Source: Zizania palustris (lineage: Eukaryota > Streptophyta > Magnoliopsida > Poales > Poaceae). Taken from it: a stretch of DNA of 64,000 nt. A program made the translations under genes and the position numbers. Below, in pieces: positions 35,501 to 46,160 of this stretch (position 1 is its first letter; the number at the start of each line of letters is the position of its first letter). The notes beneath the pieces are model-generated. The model was given only the letters and a program-made list of their open reading frames with translations. It ran no database searches and was not told where the DNA came from. The stretch is from contig JAAALK010000287.1 of the NCBI GenBank assembly GCA_019279435.1, positions 69,319,144 to 69,383,143 on the forward strand. Reading direction: 5' to 3'.

Positions 35501-35851
35501 ATGAAGGGACGCTTCGCGTGGTTTGCGGCTGGTCATCCGAAAGGTGACGGCTGCGCCTTCAGGGTTGGTCACTGTGATGGACTTGTTGGCACAATCGATC
35601 ACTCCCTTATGCTTCATCAACCAATCCATCCCTAGGATGAGGTCGAGTCCGGTGCACTTTAAGAGGACTGGCTCGGCCTGGAATATTACTCCTTGGATCT
35701 CTATCTTAACCTTAGGACTGAATAAGCGGGCTAAGGTCTTATTGCCTGGAGTGGCAATCATCATGGGGACGGATAGAGGGAGCACGTCCAATTGGTGGGT
35801 TTTTGCAAAATCCTCCGAGATAAAAGAATGTGTTGCTCTAGAGTCAAATAA
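32593..35851 (-). pseudogene. Chromovirus E pol (protease, reverse transcriptase, RNase H, integrase, chromodomain), broken
   Basis: The protease motif reads ILFDSRATHSFIS near 35850-35815, with the catalytic Gly of D-S-G changed to Arg at 35839-35837. The reverse transcriptase (VDYRALN to VFIDDILVYSK) keeps its two aspartates. RNase H follows (YCDAS, then HKSLKYIF). The integrase has a zinc region (CDTC), core residues in MDFITGLP, VSDHGSQF and DGQTERVN, and a GPY-type stretch. A chromodomain (TRSRVVRFCKVQW to ATWEKEDEL) closes the frame at 32593. Breaks: stops at 35216, 34496, near 34408 and 33178, and a one-base gain in an A run near 33780. Chromodomains in this group direct integration to heterochromatin. 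Confidence 0.9.
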
Positions 35852-37060
35852 AATTGTAGCTGGTACAGAATTTGCAGTAAACGTACCGAGCACGACTTCG
35901 GGAGCCTCCTGAGCTTCCTCTGCGTTGACGTGGTTGACACGGGCACGAACCACCTGGTTGGGTGCCGCGCCTTGGGGCTGCTTGGGGTGGGGACACTGGT
36001 GCGAATAGTGCCCTTTCTTCCGGCAGTTGAAGCAGATGACCGGCCTTCCTTGGCGATCCTTCAAGATCGGGGCCTTGGCGGCTGGCGTCGGCTGAGCGGC
36101 CAGAGCTGGTGGAGCAGGGCGAGGATGCCCGACATTGGATCCACTGGTGGCGTGAGGTGGCCTGTAGGCGGGCCGAGGATGGTAGGCGGGCGCTGGTGGT
36201 GGAGGGACGAAGCGGGGCCTCTGAGAGTTCGCCTGCTGATGTTTGAAGGCGATCATCTTCCTCTTCTTGAGGTCTAGCTTGTTCTGCCCAGTCTCTTGAA
36301 TGAGTGCTTTGTTGACTAGCCGTTGGAAGTCGGCGTAGTCGGTGGCGACGAGCTGGATGGACAGCTCATCCTTGAGTCCCCGAAGGAACTTGGCCTGGCG
36401 GAGGGCGTCTGTCCGCACCTCTTCCGGTGCGTAGCGGGCGAGGCGGTTGAACTCATGGAGTTACTCCATGACAGTCCGACTGCCTTGGTGCAGGTTGTGG
36501 AACTCCTGCTGTTTCACCGCGATGACACCGGCGGGGACATGGGCGGCGCGAAAGGCGATGGTGAACTCCGCCCATGTCACCACGTGGTCCTTAGGCTGGG
36601 ACTCATGATAGTTGTCCCACCATTCGGCGGCGGGACCTTGGAGCTTATGAGTGGCGAAGGCCACTCGCTCACGGTCGGTGCAGGGGAGGAGATCAAGTTT
36701 CTTCCCAATGGTGCGGAGCCAATCTCCGGCCTCCATGGGGTTGGTGGTGCTTGAGAAGATAGGGGGACGCACACGCAGGAACTCCGAAAGTTGGGGAGTG
36801 GGTGCGGGTGCTAGTGCGCGAGGGGCGGTTTCCCCATTTTGCAGATGGTCCAACTGAGCTTGTTGGTGCTGCATCTGAGTGAGGAGGGCGGTGATCAGCT
36901 GGTTCTGATTCGCCATCATTTCTGCCAAAGTAGGGTGGTTGGCGGATGGCGACCCAGACTGACGTGGGCCCGTTGCACCCCAGTTGGGTACAACACCCTC
37001 AGGCGCGTCGCGGCTTCCTCCTTCTCCGAGGTTGGAACCGGCGTTCTGATGGTCGGCCAT
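35852..37060 (-). pseudogene. Chromovirus E gag
   Basis: The ATG at 37060 starts MADHQNAGSNLGEGG. The Gag core contains SEFLRVRPPIFSSTTNPME and LQGPAAEWWDNY, followed by a zinc knuckle (CFNCRKKGHYSHQC) near 36031-35990, and is continuous with pol. A TAA at 36461 interrupts the core where a Tyr codon is expected. The product would form the particle and package RNA. The leader upstream survives only to 37200. Confidence 0.9.
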
Positions 37061-37200
37061 CTTCTGAATATCATGCCATAAGGTAAAAAGATGATGACAA
37101 TACAAGAAAATAGCTCAAAATTTTCATGCATATAAATCAGTGGTAAAAATTATTTATTACAATCAAGCTCTTATTCTATCTACAAGAATATCATGCCATA

Positions 37201-38645
37201 GGATCCACCGGTCTGTTGACTGGGTTTGACTCAGGTACACGGGCGGCGAGCGATTGCCGGGCTGAGGAAGCTACGGGGTCGGGTCGGCCAAATCCGGGTA
37301 CCCAGTGCGAAGATGGTGGACGCTTTGTCAGTTTTGGCGTAAAACTGACGATCTATGTTTAATTCGTTTTTAGGATATTAATATTTAGTTTTTAAGTTTA
37401 GAATATTTTTATTCTGATTCAGTTATTTTTTCTAAGAATATTTTAGTAATTTTCGGAATTTATTTTAGAGTTAGTTTATTTTACCCGAGGGTAAAGTAGT
37501 CTTTTCATGTATTAGGATTTGCCTATAAATAGACCCCTATCCTTTTGTGGATAGTCGACTGTTATTATTTTGTTTCAAAGATTAATCTACAGTCCAATTT
37601 GTTCTCTTCGCCATCGGTTCCTGCTTTCCACGGTTTCGCACGTGAGACGCATCTATTCTGCTCGGCAGCAGGGCAAGACAGGTTTTTTTACGGCATCAGG
37701 TTCTTTTTGTTTGCACCGGCAGAAGCTACACGTAGCCTTTTTTTCGCTGTGCAACGGTTTCAGATCTGCAGTCCTCTCCGGGAAGGCGCAGCGTTGCATG
37801 CGTCTGTAGTTTATTGCAGTGTGAAAGACTCCCATTGTGAGGCAATAGTGCGCTAGAAATCTTGCCTGTGGCGTGCTTTCCAGGAAGTAGCAGCGACACG
37901 CATCTCGAGGACATCATTGTTTCTCCAGCAGCATTGCATTTTTTTGTTTACGTGAAATTCCACGGTGTGCAGGGCAGCAGCAGTCACTGCCTTTTTCCAC
38001 GCGTGGGCCCTGCCGCCAGGCTTCCATGCTTCACGTGGACGCCAGCCAAGAGCACGCCGCGAGACCCTGGTAGAAGCTTTGTGCGACGCATTCGGCCAAC
38101 CTCAACAGTGGCCAGGGATCTCGTATGCAGGTTAGTTAATTTTAATCTGCTATTTTTTAGTTAGTTAGTTAAATAAATATTGATCTATTTTTAATTAGCA
38201 GTATATTTTTTTATCTAGTTATCTCGTATTATTTATTTAAATAGATCTGTTTAAACTGCTCATATAAAAGAAAAGAAAAATTTATTAGTTGTAATAATTT
38301 TTTTTCGCGTGAAATATTTTAGGTCTATATCAGAATAATTTTTTTAATGATTCATGTTCTATTCGTTTGATTAGTATTTTATTTCTAGATTGAAATATAA
38401 ATATTTTGTGATTGTTTTCTAGGTGTTTTTATTAACTGCGGTATTTTTATTTAGATTATTTTTTAATATCATTTTAATTAGGACACCGGTCCTTTTTAAG
38501 CTAGACAACTTTAATTCCTGAAATTTGCTTTGCAAATATTATTTGTCTGGTCAAGTTCATTTGGGTGGTGGGATTAAAATATAGTTTAGCAAGAAATTTT
38601 TAGGCGCCCATTCACCCCCCCTCTAGTCGCTACTTTCGGTCCTAC
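37201..38645 (+). repeat. Truncated Sirevirus LTR F (related to Sirevirus H)
   Basis: From 37201 the sequence aligns with the Sirevirus H LTR from about 45797 (shared GACTCAGGTACACGGGCGG, GCGAGCGATTGCCGGG and the palindrome). It ends with the same TTAGGCGCCCATTCACCCCC and CTTTCGGTCCTACA. About the first 210 bp of the LTR are missing, no gag follows, and the 3' flank is Tat element D's protease. TATAAATA is at 37524-37531. Open frames such as 37545-38164 are incidental. Confidence 0.8.
37327..37349. promoter_or_regulatory. Conserved LTR palindrome with E2F-like core (LTR F)
   Basis: GTCAGTTTTG and AAAACTGAC arms around GCG, with one base changed from the copy at 45922. Confidence 0.5.
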
Positions 38646-39066
38646 ACCCATACTCCATTCTGCGGGCTATAGCTTGGTCTCCTGAAATAGTAAGAACTCC
38701 ACCTTGCGTGGGCATTTTGAGACAGAGATAGTTGTGATGCACTATAGCTCCGAACTGGTTCAGCATCCCTCGCCCGAAGATTGCGTTGTAAGCATAAGGG
38801 GCATCGACAACGTCGAAGATCACCTCTTCTACCCTGGCCAAAGGCCCCTCTCCGAAAGCAACCTCGAGGCCTATCTGGCTGAGGGCATCGAGAGGTGGTC
38901 CTGAGAAACCTTGAAGTGGCCGGGCTGCTGGAAGTAGATGCTTCCGAGGTATGCACATTTGATCGAAGGCCTGGACAAAAAGTATGTCTGCGGAGCTTCC
39001 GCCGTCCACCAGGATCCTTCGGACTTCTACCCCTGCTATGTCTGCGGAAATGACCAAGGGTCAGCA
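38646..39066 (-). pseudogene. Tat element D protease (aspartic), 3' end cut by LTR F
   Basis: The minus-strand frame reads LVISADIAGVEVRRILVDG, then GSSADILF (active-site D-G-G-S type seen in Tat proteases) and YNAIFGRGMLNQFGA, IVHHNYLCLKMPT. It ends at GDQAIARRMEYG, where the flank becomes the end of LTR F at 38645. Two shifts near 39150 and 39060 separate it from the upstream Gag frame. No reverse transcriptase of this element is present anywhere in the window. Confidence 0.88.
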
Positions 39067-40590
39067 TGGGGAAACTTTACTCCTACGGCGTCACTGGCAG
39101 TGAACGAGATGGGCACATGAGACCACTCACGCATCCCTTCTACGGAGCTCGAGGGTCCCCCCTCCGGAGATGGGTAGGACCACTCGTTTGCCACGGTCCT
39201 GAGGGTCTTCCTGCTTTGGCGGTGGCATAATGTTGGCCACCGGAAGTCGCATGGGAACTTCGGGGACACCGGCTCGGGCCACGATTTGCACAGGCTCCGA
39301 CCTTGCCACCGGTGGGGCTCGATCTGTAGTACCCCGCCCGGTACTCCGTCCAAGGTAATCGCCCCGAAGGGCCAACACTGCCTTGCAATACTTCGTGTCA
39401 TGGCTTCTATTATCGCCATGCACGTAGCAGAAAAAACTCTAGTGCCTACCAGGTGCTCTCTCTTGAGGCTTCAGTACTCTAGCCTTAAAGTTCTGCGCCT
39501 GCTGATAACTGGCAGGTGCTTTCGGAACGGAGGGTGCAATGCTTATCACCTCCGAACGGAAATGCTTCTTCCCTCGCCTGTGCTCGTTGAAGCGGTTATC
39601 TTGAGGGGGTTGTAGAGGAGCCGAGGCTTCTGGCTCCGTCTTAACTTCTCGGAGGGTAGGCGCGGGTGCTCCAGTTCGCCGAAGACAGCATTCCTCCGCC
39701 TTGGCATACTGTTTGAAGTATGCCATCAGCTACGCCACAGACGTCACCAGCTTTCGATGGAGTTTGCTGAGGAGGTCGGAGTTTAGCACCCCTTCGCGGG
39801 CGGCGTCGACTACCGAGGAGGTAGACAGACCTTTAATCTGTGACTTGGTGTGGGCGAAGCGCGTGAAGTACTCTCGGAGTGTTTCTCCCACCCGCTGCTT
39901 CACCTGGAACAAACTCCCTGTGGACATCGGGGCCACAAAGGTACCCTGGAAGTTGCTCACAAACTTCTTCTTCAACTGCTCCCAGGATCTGATTGATCCT
40001 GGCTTCAGGGACCAGAACCATCGGAGTGCCACACCTTCGAGAGCGAGGGGGAAACACTTTGCCATCGTGTTGCGCACTCCTCCTCTTGCTTCTATTGCTA
40101 GGGCGTATGAGCAGGCGAACTCTCTGGGGTCTGACCCACCGGAGTACTTGTGCAGCTTCGAGGCCTTGAATCTGGGGTCGAAGGGCACTCTTTGCAAGTA
40201 CGAATGTAGCGGAGACTCGTCATCGAAAGATGCGTTCTCAGCCTCCTCCGGGACTTGGGCAGCTTCTGGGAGATTGCGAGCACCATCATCTTGAGGCCCT
40301 TCTGGAGTCTCGGTGGAGGCTTGAGTGCGGAGGCATTCTGCGGCCTCTTGCCTCCACCTAGCCACTTCCTCCTGAAGCCTTGCTAGTTGAGTAGCCTCGG
40401 TTCCAGGAAGGTCTTCGTCTTCATCGGAGGGCAGCTCCGGGTCCTGGGAGCTGACATAATCAGTCCGAAGCACCGTAGGAGGGGCTCGGGGACCCCTGGG
40501 CACCTGACGCCCAGCGGTATCCTCGAGAATCATTGGAGCGGTTGAGGGCCCGGCTCCTGCGGTCCGAGGGGACCTTCTGAGGGGACCCAA
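39067..40590 (-). pseudogene. Tat element D gag
   Basis: The start at 40590 gives MGPLRRSPRTAGAGPSTAP, then an acidic and coiled N-terminal region. The Gag core includes KLHKYSGGSDPREFACSYA, MAKCFPLALEGVALRWFW and PGSIRSWEQLKKKFVSNFQG. A zinc-ligand stretch (HGDNRSHDTKYC) lies near 39420-39385. Stops occur at 39730 and 39439, and frameshifts at the 3' end. The protein would form the particle of a Tat-lineage gypsy element. Confidence 0.9.
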
Positions 40591-40796
40591 GGCTTGGCTT
40601 CGCTTCAGAGGCTTAGCTAGTCACGGAGGGGTCCGAAGACCGGGGACTTCGATTGATCTGGGAAGGCGAGCGGGAGCCTTCGAACCGCACTAAGAAGCCC
40701 CTTACCGAAGGGTGCGTGGAATCTTGGGACTCCGATGCTCCCTCTGTAAGTGCTCTTCGAAGTGCAGTCAGCAGTAGAGAACAAGCTTCTAGAACT

Positions 40797-40816
40797 GGTC
40801 CCCACTGACGGCACCA
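40797..40816 (-). other. Primer-binding site of Tat element D
   Basis: On the minus strand two bases after the 5' LTR, reading TGGTGCCGTCAGTGGGGA. It is clearly not the initiator-Met type used by the other elements. I do not assign the tRNA. Confidence 0.75.
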
Positions 40817-40818
40817 AC

Positions 40819-41311
40819 TGTTGGCGTAAAAGTTTACGCTAACAGGTTCTCTGAGATCAAGAACGGACAAACAGTGAGTTCATGTTTAAGAACTGTCTCA
40901 AGCCTCCGTATTGGATAATAGCTTGAGTAGTTTGAATAGGTGTATTGAATAGCTGAGTATTCGATCCCCCTTACAGGGTAGAGAGGGGGGTATTTATAGG
41001 CAAAAATGTATAAGGAAAAGACCTAGTTACCCCTAAATTACAACCGACATAGTGGAAACTATTCGGTACCCAGAGCAGGGTTAAAAGGGTAAAGTTATCC
41101 GGGGTAGATGGATAAGCCAAACATCTTATCAATCTTGTCGTTCTGCTTCGGAGCCTTCGTATCTTGCGAGGGGCTTCTCTGGACTTCGAATCGAGGCACC
41201 CTTCGACTTGATGCCTTCTCCTTCGAATAAGAGCCCACCAGCTCTGAAGCTTAATGGATCTTTTGAGTTGTTAATCTCTAAGTCCTAAAAGTGAAGCAAT
41301 TTCCCCCAACA
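40819..41311 (-). repeat. 5' LTR of Tat element D
   Basis: An LTR of 493 bp, partner of 24927-25419. TATAAATA is read on the minus strand at 40998-40991. Confidence 0.93.
40991..40998 (-). promoter_or_regulatory. TATA box of Tat element D 5' LTR
   Basis: TATAAATA on the minus strand, also present in the other LTR. Confidence 0.6.
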
Positions 41312-41316
41312 GCTGC
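41312..41316. repeat. Target-site duplication of element D, right copy (GCTGC)
   Basis: Pairs with GCTGT at 24922-24926. Confidence 0.8.
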
Positions 41317-42713
41317 TTCCAGAGCTTTCATGGCTGCATTGAGTGACATCGACACTTCTTCAAGTGAAGAGTCAAGCTCTAATGAGGATGAACCATGGAA
41401 GGTTGATAAGAAGGTAAAGGACTTCACCGGCCTTTACTTCATGGCCGACATCATCCACAACAGCGATGAGCTAGACTCATCTGAGGTATATCTATCCCAC
41501 GACCATCTTTTAGTCAAAAATGATGAATTTAATGATGCTTTAATTGGTCAGGATAGATTACTTAAACAAGATGCTAAAGAAAGGAAAGAACTAATACTTA
41601 GGCTTGATTCTGTATCAACTGAACTTGCCATGCCTAAGTCTAAGTCTGAGGATGTTGAATGTGAGTCTTGTTTGGTGGTTATGAGTGAGCTTGTCGAGCT
41701 ACGTACTGTGCATGCTCAAACTATCGATAAGCTTGAGAGTGCACAGAAACAACTCATTGTGGTGTAGTCTAGACCTATTTCTTCTAATGCTTGTTCAAAT
41801 TGTACTTTATTGATTGATAGCATTAATTTGAGAGACAAGCATGTTAAGAAGTTAGAGGCTAGATCGGAGAGTGCTGAGTGTTCTAAGGATGTGCAGCCTG
41901 CTTGTCCCACCTGCATCACCCTTAAGGACCAACTCAGTTTTGCTAGAGGGCAAGTTGAAAATCTCATGACTGAAAATGAATACCTTCTTTCTGCGGTAAA
42001 CAAATGCACTGAGGGAAAGGGAAGGATGGATTTGCTCTTGGCCAAGACCAAGATGTGTGCTGACAGGGCAGGGTTGGCTCTAGGGTTGGGTTTTGAGAGA
42101 ACCTCTCCAGACATTGAGAGCAAAATAGTATTTACTTCACCCACTACCCTAGAGGAAGAGAGAGCCCAGTTAGACACTCCACAGAAAGCCAAGAAACCCA
42201 TCCAGCCTATCAAGAAAACACCACCTATATCAAAGAAAGCCCCTCAGCAGAAACCAAGAGAGCCTATGAGGATCGCTCCCAAGACCCATGCACCTACCCC
42301 TAAAAAGATTTTTCATTGCCCATATTGCTAGAGGGTAGGACACTTGGTTGGTTTCTGTTTTCATCGCATGAAGGATGAGCGACATTCTTGAGAGATAGGG
42401 ACATGGGACATGTATCAGCCACCTGTTGGTATACCTGAGCCTATTTCTCATTCTCGTTCTCACTTTCTTGAGGCTCCTTGTGCTCACATGAGAAGATTTT
42501 CAAATCATGGGATACACCATGACTCATATGGTGCTAGACCACGTGTTAGTGGTTTTGGTCCTCGACATGTAGGGAGACCTCGTCGTTTTTATGACTCTTG
42601 CCATTTAGGTAGACCTCACACTTTTTATCATGATTCATATCCTATGCGTAGACAATCTACTACTGCTTTGCCTGCGGCTCGAGTTTCTCAGTTCTAGATA
42701 CCACAGTAGTTTT
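41317..42713 (+). pseudogene. Sirevirus C gag, second part
   Basis: The frame resumes as SRAFMAALSDIDTSSSEES exactly where the first part stopped. It continues with the long heptad-rich region and reaches the second knuckle-like motif with its last part broken by a TAG (CPYC then stop, VGHLVGFCF) near 42330. Stops also occur at 41765 and around 42390. The end reads RRQSTTALPAARVSQF with a stop at about 42697. Sirevirus G is inserted 16 bases further on, before the pol start expected from Sireviruses A and G. Confidence 0.87.
42709..42713. repeat. Predicted target-site duplication of Sirevirus G, left copy (GTTTT)
   Basis: The five bases before the LTR. The partner would lie beyond the right edge. 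Confidence 0.6.
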
Positions 42714-44705
42714 TGAGAAACCAAGGGTTGGTTTCGAAGTCTGTGATGAGTGATTGACAGGCTTTTTACCCTCTGTTTCGAAGGGGTCCCTCCGAAGGGG
42801 TTCAGAGGTTGTTTCATCGAAGGGTTCGGTGGGTCTGGTTGCTGCAGCTGTTGCAGCGGAGTGTGCCTGTCGGAGGGGTCCGACAGTACACGATGATTGA
42901 CTATACCGAAGGTCTCGGTACTTTGGGCAGCACACCGGAGTGTGTGCCGAAGGTTGTTTACCCGGAGAGGTCTCCGGGGTACTTGATACACTTGTCTGTT
43001 TGTCTGTGGTGTGCAGGGGACTTCGGAAGCGACGGACGGTTCGTAGCAAGTGAACCTGGGTCAAGCGGGAGGCTTGATGCCAGGGGAGCGGGGAGCTCCA
43101 TCACGAAGGCTACAAAGGGGTCAAGGTCGGACCTCGGGTCGAGGTGCGCCAGGAGAAGGCAGTAAGTGCGGAGCGTGGCTCCGGGTGAAGGTACCCCGAG
43201 ACAAAGTACTTGGAGGCGAGGCACTTCGAAGGGTACTCCGGAAGGAGTGACTTCGGAGTATGGTGGATCAAGTCCTCAGCAGAGGCAAGGTGTTCGATGT
43301 ATGCTCCGGATGGAGACACTCGAAGGTATACCTGACGAAGGTCTCAGAAGTCGAGGTGCATCGAAGGCATGGTCCGGGTGAGGCTCGTCGAGGAGTGTGC
43401 TCGGGGAGAGACACTGCGACGAAGTGCTCATGGAATGCTTCATGCGGAGGCCTTGGATGAAGGAGGGACTTCGAAGGGTGGTACTCCGAAGGTGGGGCTT
43501 CGGAGTAAAGCAGGCTTCGGAGCAAGGCTGGCTCCGGAGTGAGGATGACTTGTGGTACTTCGGCCATGCATAGCTTCGGTACACGGACTGACGGAGTTCG
43601 AGCTGGGGGAAGCTGCGAAGCAGTGGTGGTCCACTCCGAAGGTGTTGGTGCGAAGGCCCACGGGCTTTGATGGCTTCGGCTCAAAACCGTCACTGTATCG
43701 AAGGCTGACTTGGGTGAAGCGAAGACCATCAGGCTCAAGGCTTCTCACCGAAGCTACCGCACCCCTCGCGTGCGAAGGGGGGCTTTAGAAGGGTCCAAGA
43801 CTGTAAAGGCTGATAGTGTCTGCTCTGCAGAAAGCTGATGTTGTCCCCTCTACAAAGCTGACAGAGAAGCCTCCAAATAAAGTAGACTACCTTTTGTACC
43901 CCTCTGTTCTGATGAGACAAAACCAATGTAAACCCTAGGGGTAAAGTAGTCAATACAAATGGGTGAATAGTGGCTATAAATAGTGGAGGCAGGGTAGGTC
44001 ACATTTAACACTTTGAGCATTTATTGTAGAACTCCTGTGCTAGCCACCATACTCTGTATTCATCCCGTGAGTTCAATTTTTGTGTTCCCTGTTCAAGCAG
44101 CGAAGCCTTGAATCTGTGTTCATTTTCTGCTTGAGCTTGTTTGCATACCTCGCTGCATACTTCGATCTAGTGTGTTTTAGGCAAAGTGTGTTTTGAGCGA
44201 AGTGTGTTTTGTAGTGCGTGTTCGCTCTGTGTAAACTGGAGGTCAGACCTCGCTGGGTACTAGCGAAGCACTGATCGAACCTCGCTTTTCTACCCGTGTC
44301 GAAGTCCTTAGCGAAGTCTGTGTTGTGTGCGTTTTGATCTTCGAAGTACGAAGCCTAGCACCAGTTGTTGTCGCTAAGTATTTGGTCGAAGTCCTCGGAG
44401 GGTAGTCCGCTCTTGCGAAGGGTGAAGTGCGAAGCTTGCTCAAAGCACCCTGTGTGCGGAGCCTGCACTGACTTAGCAGAGCTGATTTTTCGAGGTTGTG
44501 GGTGGAGCGAAGTCTTCTTGGCTTCGAACTTTTGCTCCTTGCGAAGCCTGTGTTTGGAGCCATCAGATACCTCCGAACCTGAACTTCGAAGGGTGTGTTC
44601 GAAGCCTGTTCCGCAGAAGACAGAATTAAAACAGAAGGCTACATTTAGTCTAAAATTTTAAAAGCTCCCATTCACCCCCCTTTGGTCGCCGTTTCCGGTC
44701 CAACA
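42714..44705 (+). repeat. 5' LTR of Sirevirus G
   Basis: An LTR of 1992 bp from TGAGAAACCAAGGG to CCGGTCCAACA. It is rich in CGAAGG, CTTCGAAG and CTTCGGAG units, with a TATA box at 43975-43982. Confidence 0.93.
43975..43982 (+). promoter_or_regulatory. TATA box of Sirevirus G 5' LTR
   Basis: TATAAATA, the core promoter position conserved with Sireviruses A and H. Confidence 0.65.
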
Positions 44706-44707
44706 AT

Positions 44708-44719
44708 TGGTATCAGAGC
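44708..44719 (+). other. Primer-binding site of Sirevirus G
   Basis: TGGTATCAGAGC, two bases after the 5' LTR. Confidence 0.93.
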
Positions 44720-44769
44720 GGGTTAAGATCACCAATTGACCTTAACCGGTTTTGTGATCTCTTGGCGAC

Positions 44770-45586
44770 ATGGACAGAGTTAGTAAAATTCCTCTGTTCG
44801 ATGGGACTGATTTTGCATACTGGAAGGTGCGCATGGAGGCTTACTTGCTAAGCCAAGGAAATGCAATTTGGGAGATTGTGGACTCACAATACTCCATCCC
44901 TGAGACTCGCACTTCTCAAACAGAGAAAGATCAGTATAATGCCAACTCCAAGGCTAGAAATATACTGTTCATTGATTTGAGCAGGAGTGAGTTTGATAGG
45001 GTGCAGCACCTTAGGACTGCTAGGGAAATTTGGACCACTCTCACTATTTTTCATGAGGGCTCTACACATATTAAGGCCAGGCGCCAAAGCACATACAATC
45101 AACAGTATCAGTTGTTTGTGCAGGCACCTGGTGAATCTATAGATGCCATGTTTTCTCGCTTTGATGCAATAGTGAGTAACTTGCGGTCCAACGGGACGCT
45201 TGCTTACAATGATCATGATAGGGCTATCAAGCTTCTCTATGGTCTTGATCATAGCATATGGGAAGTGAAGATATCCAGCATTGAGGAGTCCGCAGGTTAT
45301 GACACATTGACCTGTGATGAGCTCTTCAGCAAGCTGAAGTCCACAGAGATTGCCAAGGCATCTCTTGCAGTGCATAGGAACTCCTTGCCACAGCCATTGG
45401 CACTAGTTTCTAGCACTAACCGTGGCACCACTGCAGAACCAAGCACATCTGGCACTTGTGTTCTAGCAAATGGTTTTGCTTTGTCCTCCCTGGTCTCCGT
45501 CACTAAGGAGCAGGTGGATACTCTGGATGATGATGAGCTTGCTCTCATTGCCAGAAGGTTCACCCTTTTTCACCATGAGAGACGGG
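44770..45586 (+). pseudogene. Sirevirus G gag, first part (split by Sirevirus H)
   Basis: The ATG at 44770 opens MDRVSKIPLFDGTDFAYWK and the UBN2-type core runs without a stop to RRFTLFHHERR. There Sirevirus H begins and adds a short foreign tail to the frame. The second part resumes at 56979, and the ACGGG duplication is counted once in the original frame. Confidence 0.92.
45582..45586. repeat. Target-site duplication ACGGG, left copy (Sirevirus H)
   Basis: Directly precedes the LTR start and is repeated at 56974-56978. Confidence 0.95.
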
Positions 45587-45921
45587 TGAGGAGCCATGCT
45601 GAAATAGCGTGGGCCTCATGGCTCCAGAAGTGATGAGTCATTGTCAACGACAGTCAAAAAGGACAAAAGAAGAAGAGATCTACTGTTTCACGGGCCGCAT
45701 GTGACTCAGGTACACGGGCAGCGAGCGACTGTCGGGCAGAGGAGGCTGCGAAGTCGGGCTGGCCCAATCCGGGTACATGGGCCAGAAGTAGTAGAAGACC
45801 CACTGGGCTGTTGACCAGGACTGACTCAGGTACACGGGCGGTGAGCGATTGCCGGGCTGAGAGAGCTGCGGAGTCGGGCCGGCCCAATCCGGGTACCTGG
45901 TGCAAAGTCGGTGGAGGCTTT

Positions 45922-45944
45922 GTCAGTTTTGGCGCAAAACTGAC
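45922..45944. promoter_or_regulatory. Conserved LTR palindrome with E2F-like core (Sirevirus H 5' LTR)
   Basis: Perfect 10-base arms GTCAGTTTTG and CAAAACTGAC around a GCG centre. The core TTTGGCGC matches the E2F consensus TTTSSCGC. It lies about 210 bp upstream of the TATA box. Confidence 0.55.
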
Positions 45945-46152
45945 AACCGTTGATCTTGTATCCGACTGTCCAGAAGAGAAGCCGTAGTCGCTACGAAAAC
46001 TTAGCTTCCGGATAAGTCATCTGTATCTCTAGGCCCACAGTCAGTCAGTCGTGTCTGTAAAAATACCTAAGGGCAGTAGAGTCTTTTCCTTTATTCGTGC
46101 GTATGTAAAAAACCCTAAGGGGCTGGTAGAATATTCCTAGTGTTGGGCAGCC

Positions 46153-46160
46153 TATAAATA
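46153..46160 (+). promoter_or_regulatory. TATA box of Sirevirus H 5' LTR
   Basis: TATAAATA followed by GGGCCCC. The 3' LTR copy is at 55515-55522. Confidence 0.65.

Larger units (their letters stand above)
29135..37200 (-). mobile_element. Chromovirus E (Ty3/gypsy, Tekay/Del-like), 5' end deleted
   Basis: The minus strand carries gag, protease, reverse transcriptase, RNase H, integrase with C-terminal chromodomain, polypurine tract and a 3.4-kb 3' LTR. Integrase after reverse transcriptase marks Ty3/gypsy, and the chromodomain marks the chromoviruses. The LTR start TGTAACACCCC and tract AAGGGGGATAGGTT fit Tekay/Del. The 5' LTR, primer site and most of the 5' leader are missing: sequence changes at 37200/37201 to a Sirevirus LTR. 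The left flank is the end of the Tat antisense gene. Confidence 0.88.
24927..41311 (-). mobile_element. Tat-lineage Ty3/gypsy element D (minus strand), pol lost, with nested insertions
   Basis: Two 493-bp LTRs (40819-41311 and 24927-25419) flank a minus-strand gag and protease (40590-38646) and an antisense gene near the 3' LTR (25915-29101). Gag with MAKCFPLALEGVALRWF and protease with LVDGGSSADILF followed by YNAIFGRGMLN are typical of the Tat group (Grande/RIRE2-like), which is also known for extra antisense frames before the 3' LTR. Reverse transcriptase, RNase H and integrase of this element are absent. The middle is occupied by chromovirus E and LTR fragment F. Confidence 0.87.
22224..42713 (+). 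mobile_element. Sirevirus C: 5' LTR and gag, interrupted by Tat element D, truncated here by Sirevirus G
   Basis: The 5' LTR is 22224-23859, followed by a primer site and gag. Gag is split by element D at 24922-41316 and cut at 42713 by Sirevirus G. The pol half is not in the window and should follow G. The predicted target duplication on the left is CCCTC (22219-22223). Gag has the Sirevirus two-knuckle layout. The copy is more decayed than A, G or H, with many stops and an LTR that ends TA instead of CA. Confidence 0.85.

Noticed and set aside
32614..36857. Plus-strand open frames opposite chromovirus E pol and gag
   Set aside because: Shadows of the minus-strand gag-pol. No independent motif, promoter or intron, in contrast to the Tat antisense gene.
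37545..38164. Open frames on both strands within LTR F
   Set aside because: Inside an LTR fragment downstream of its TATA box. No domain and not shared with the Sirevirus H LTR frames.
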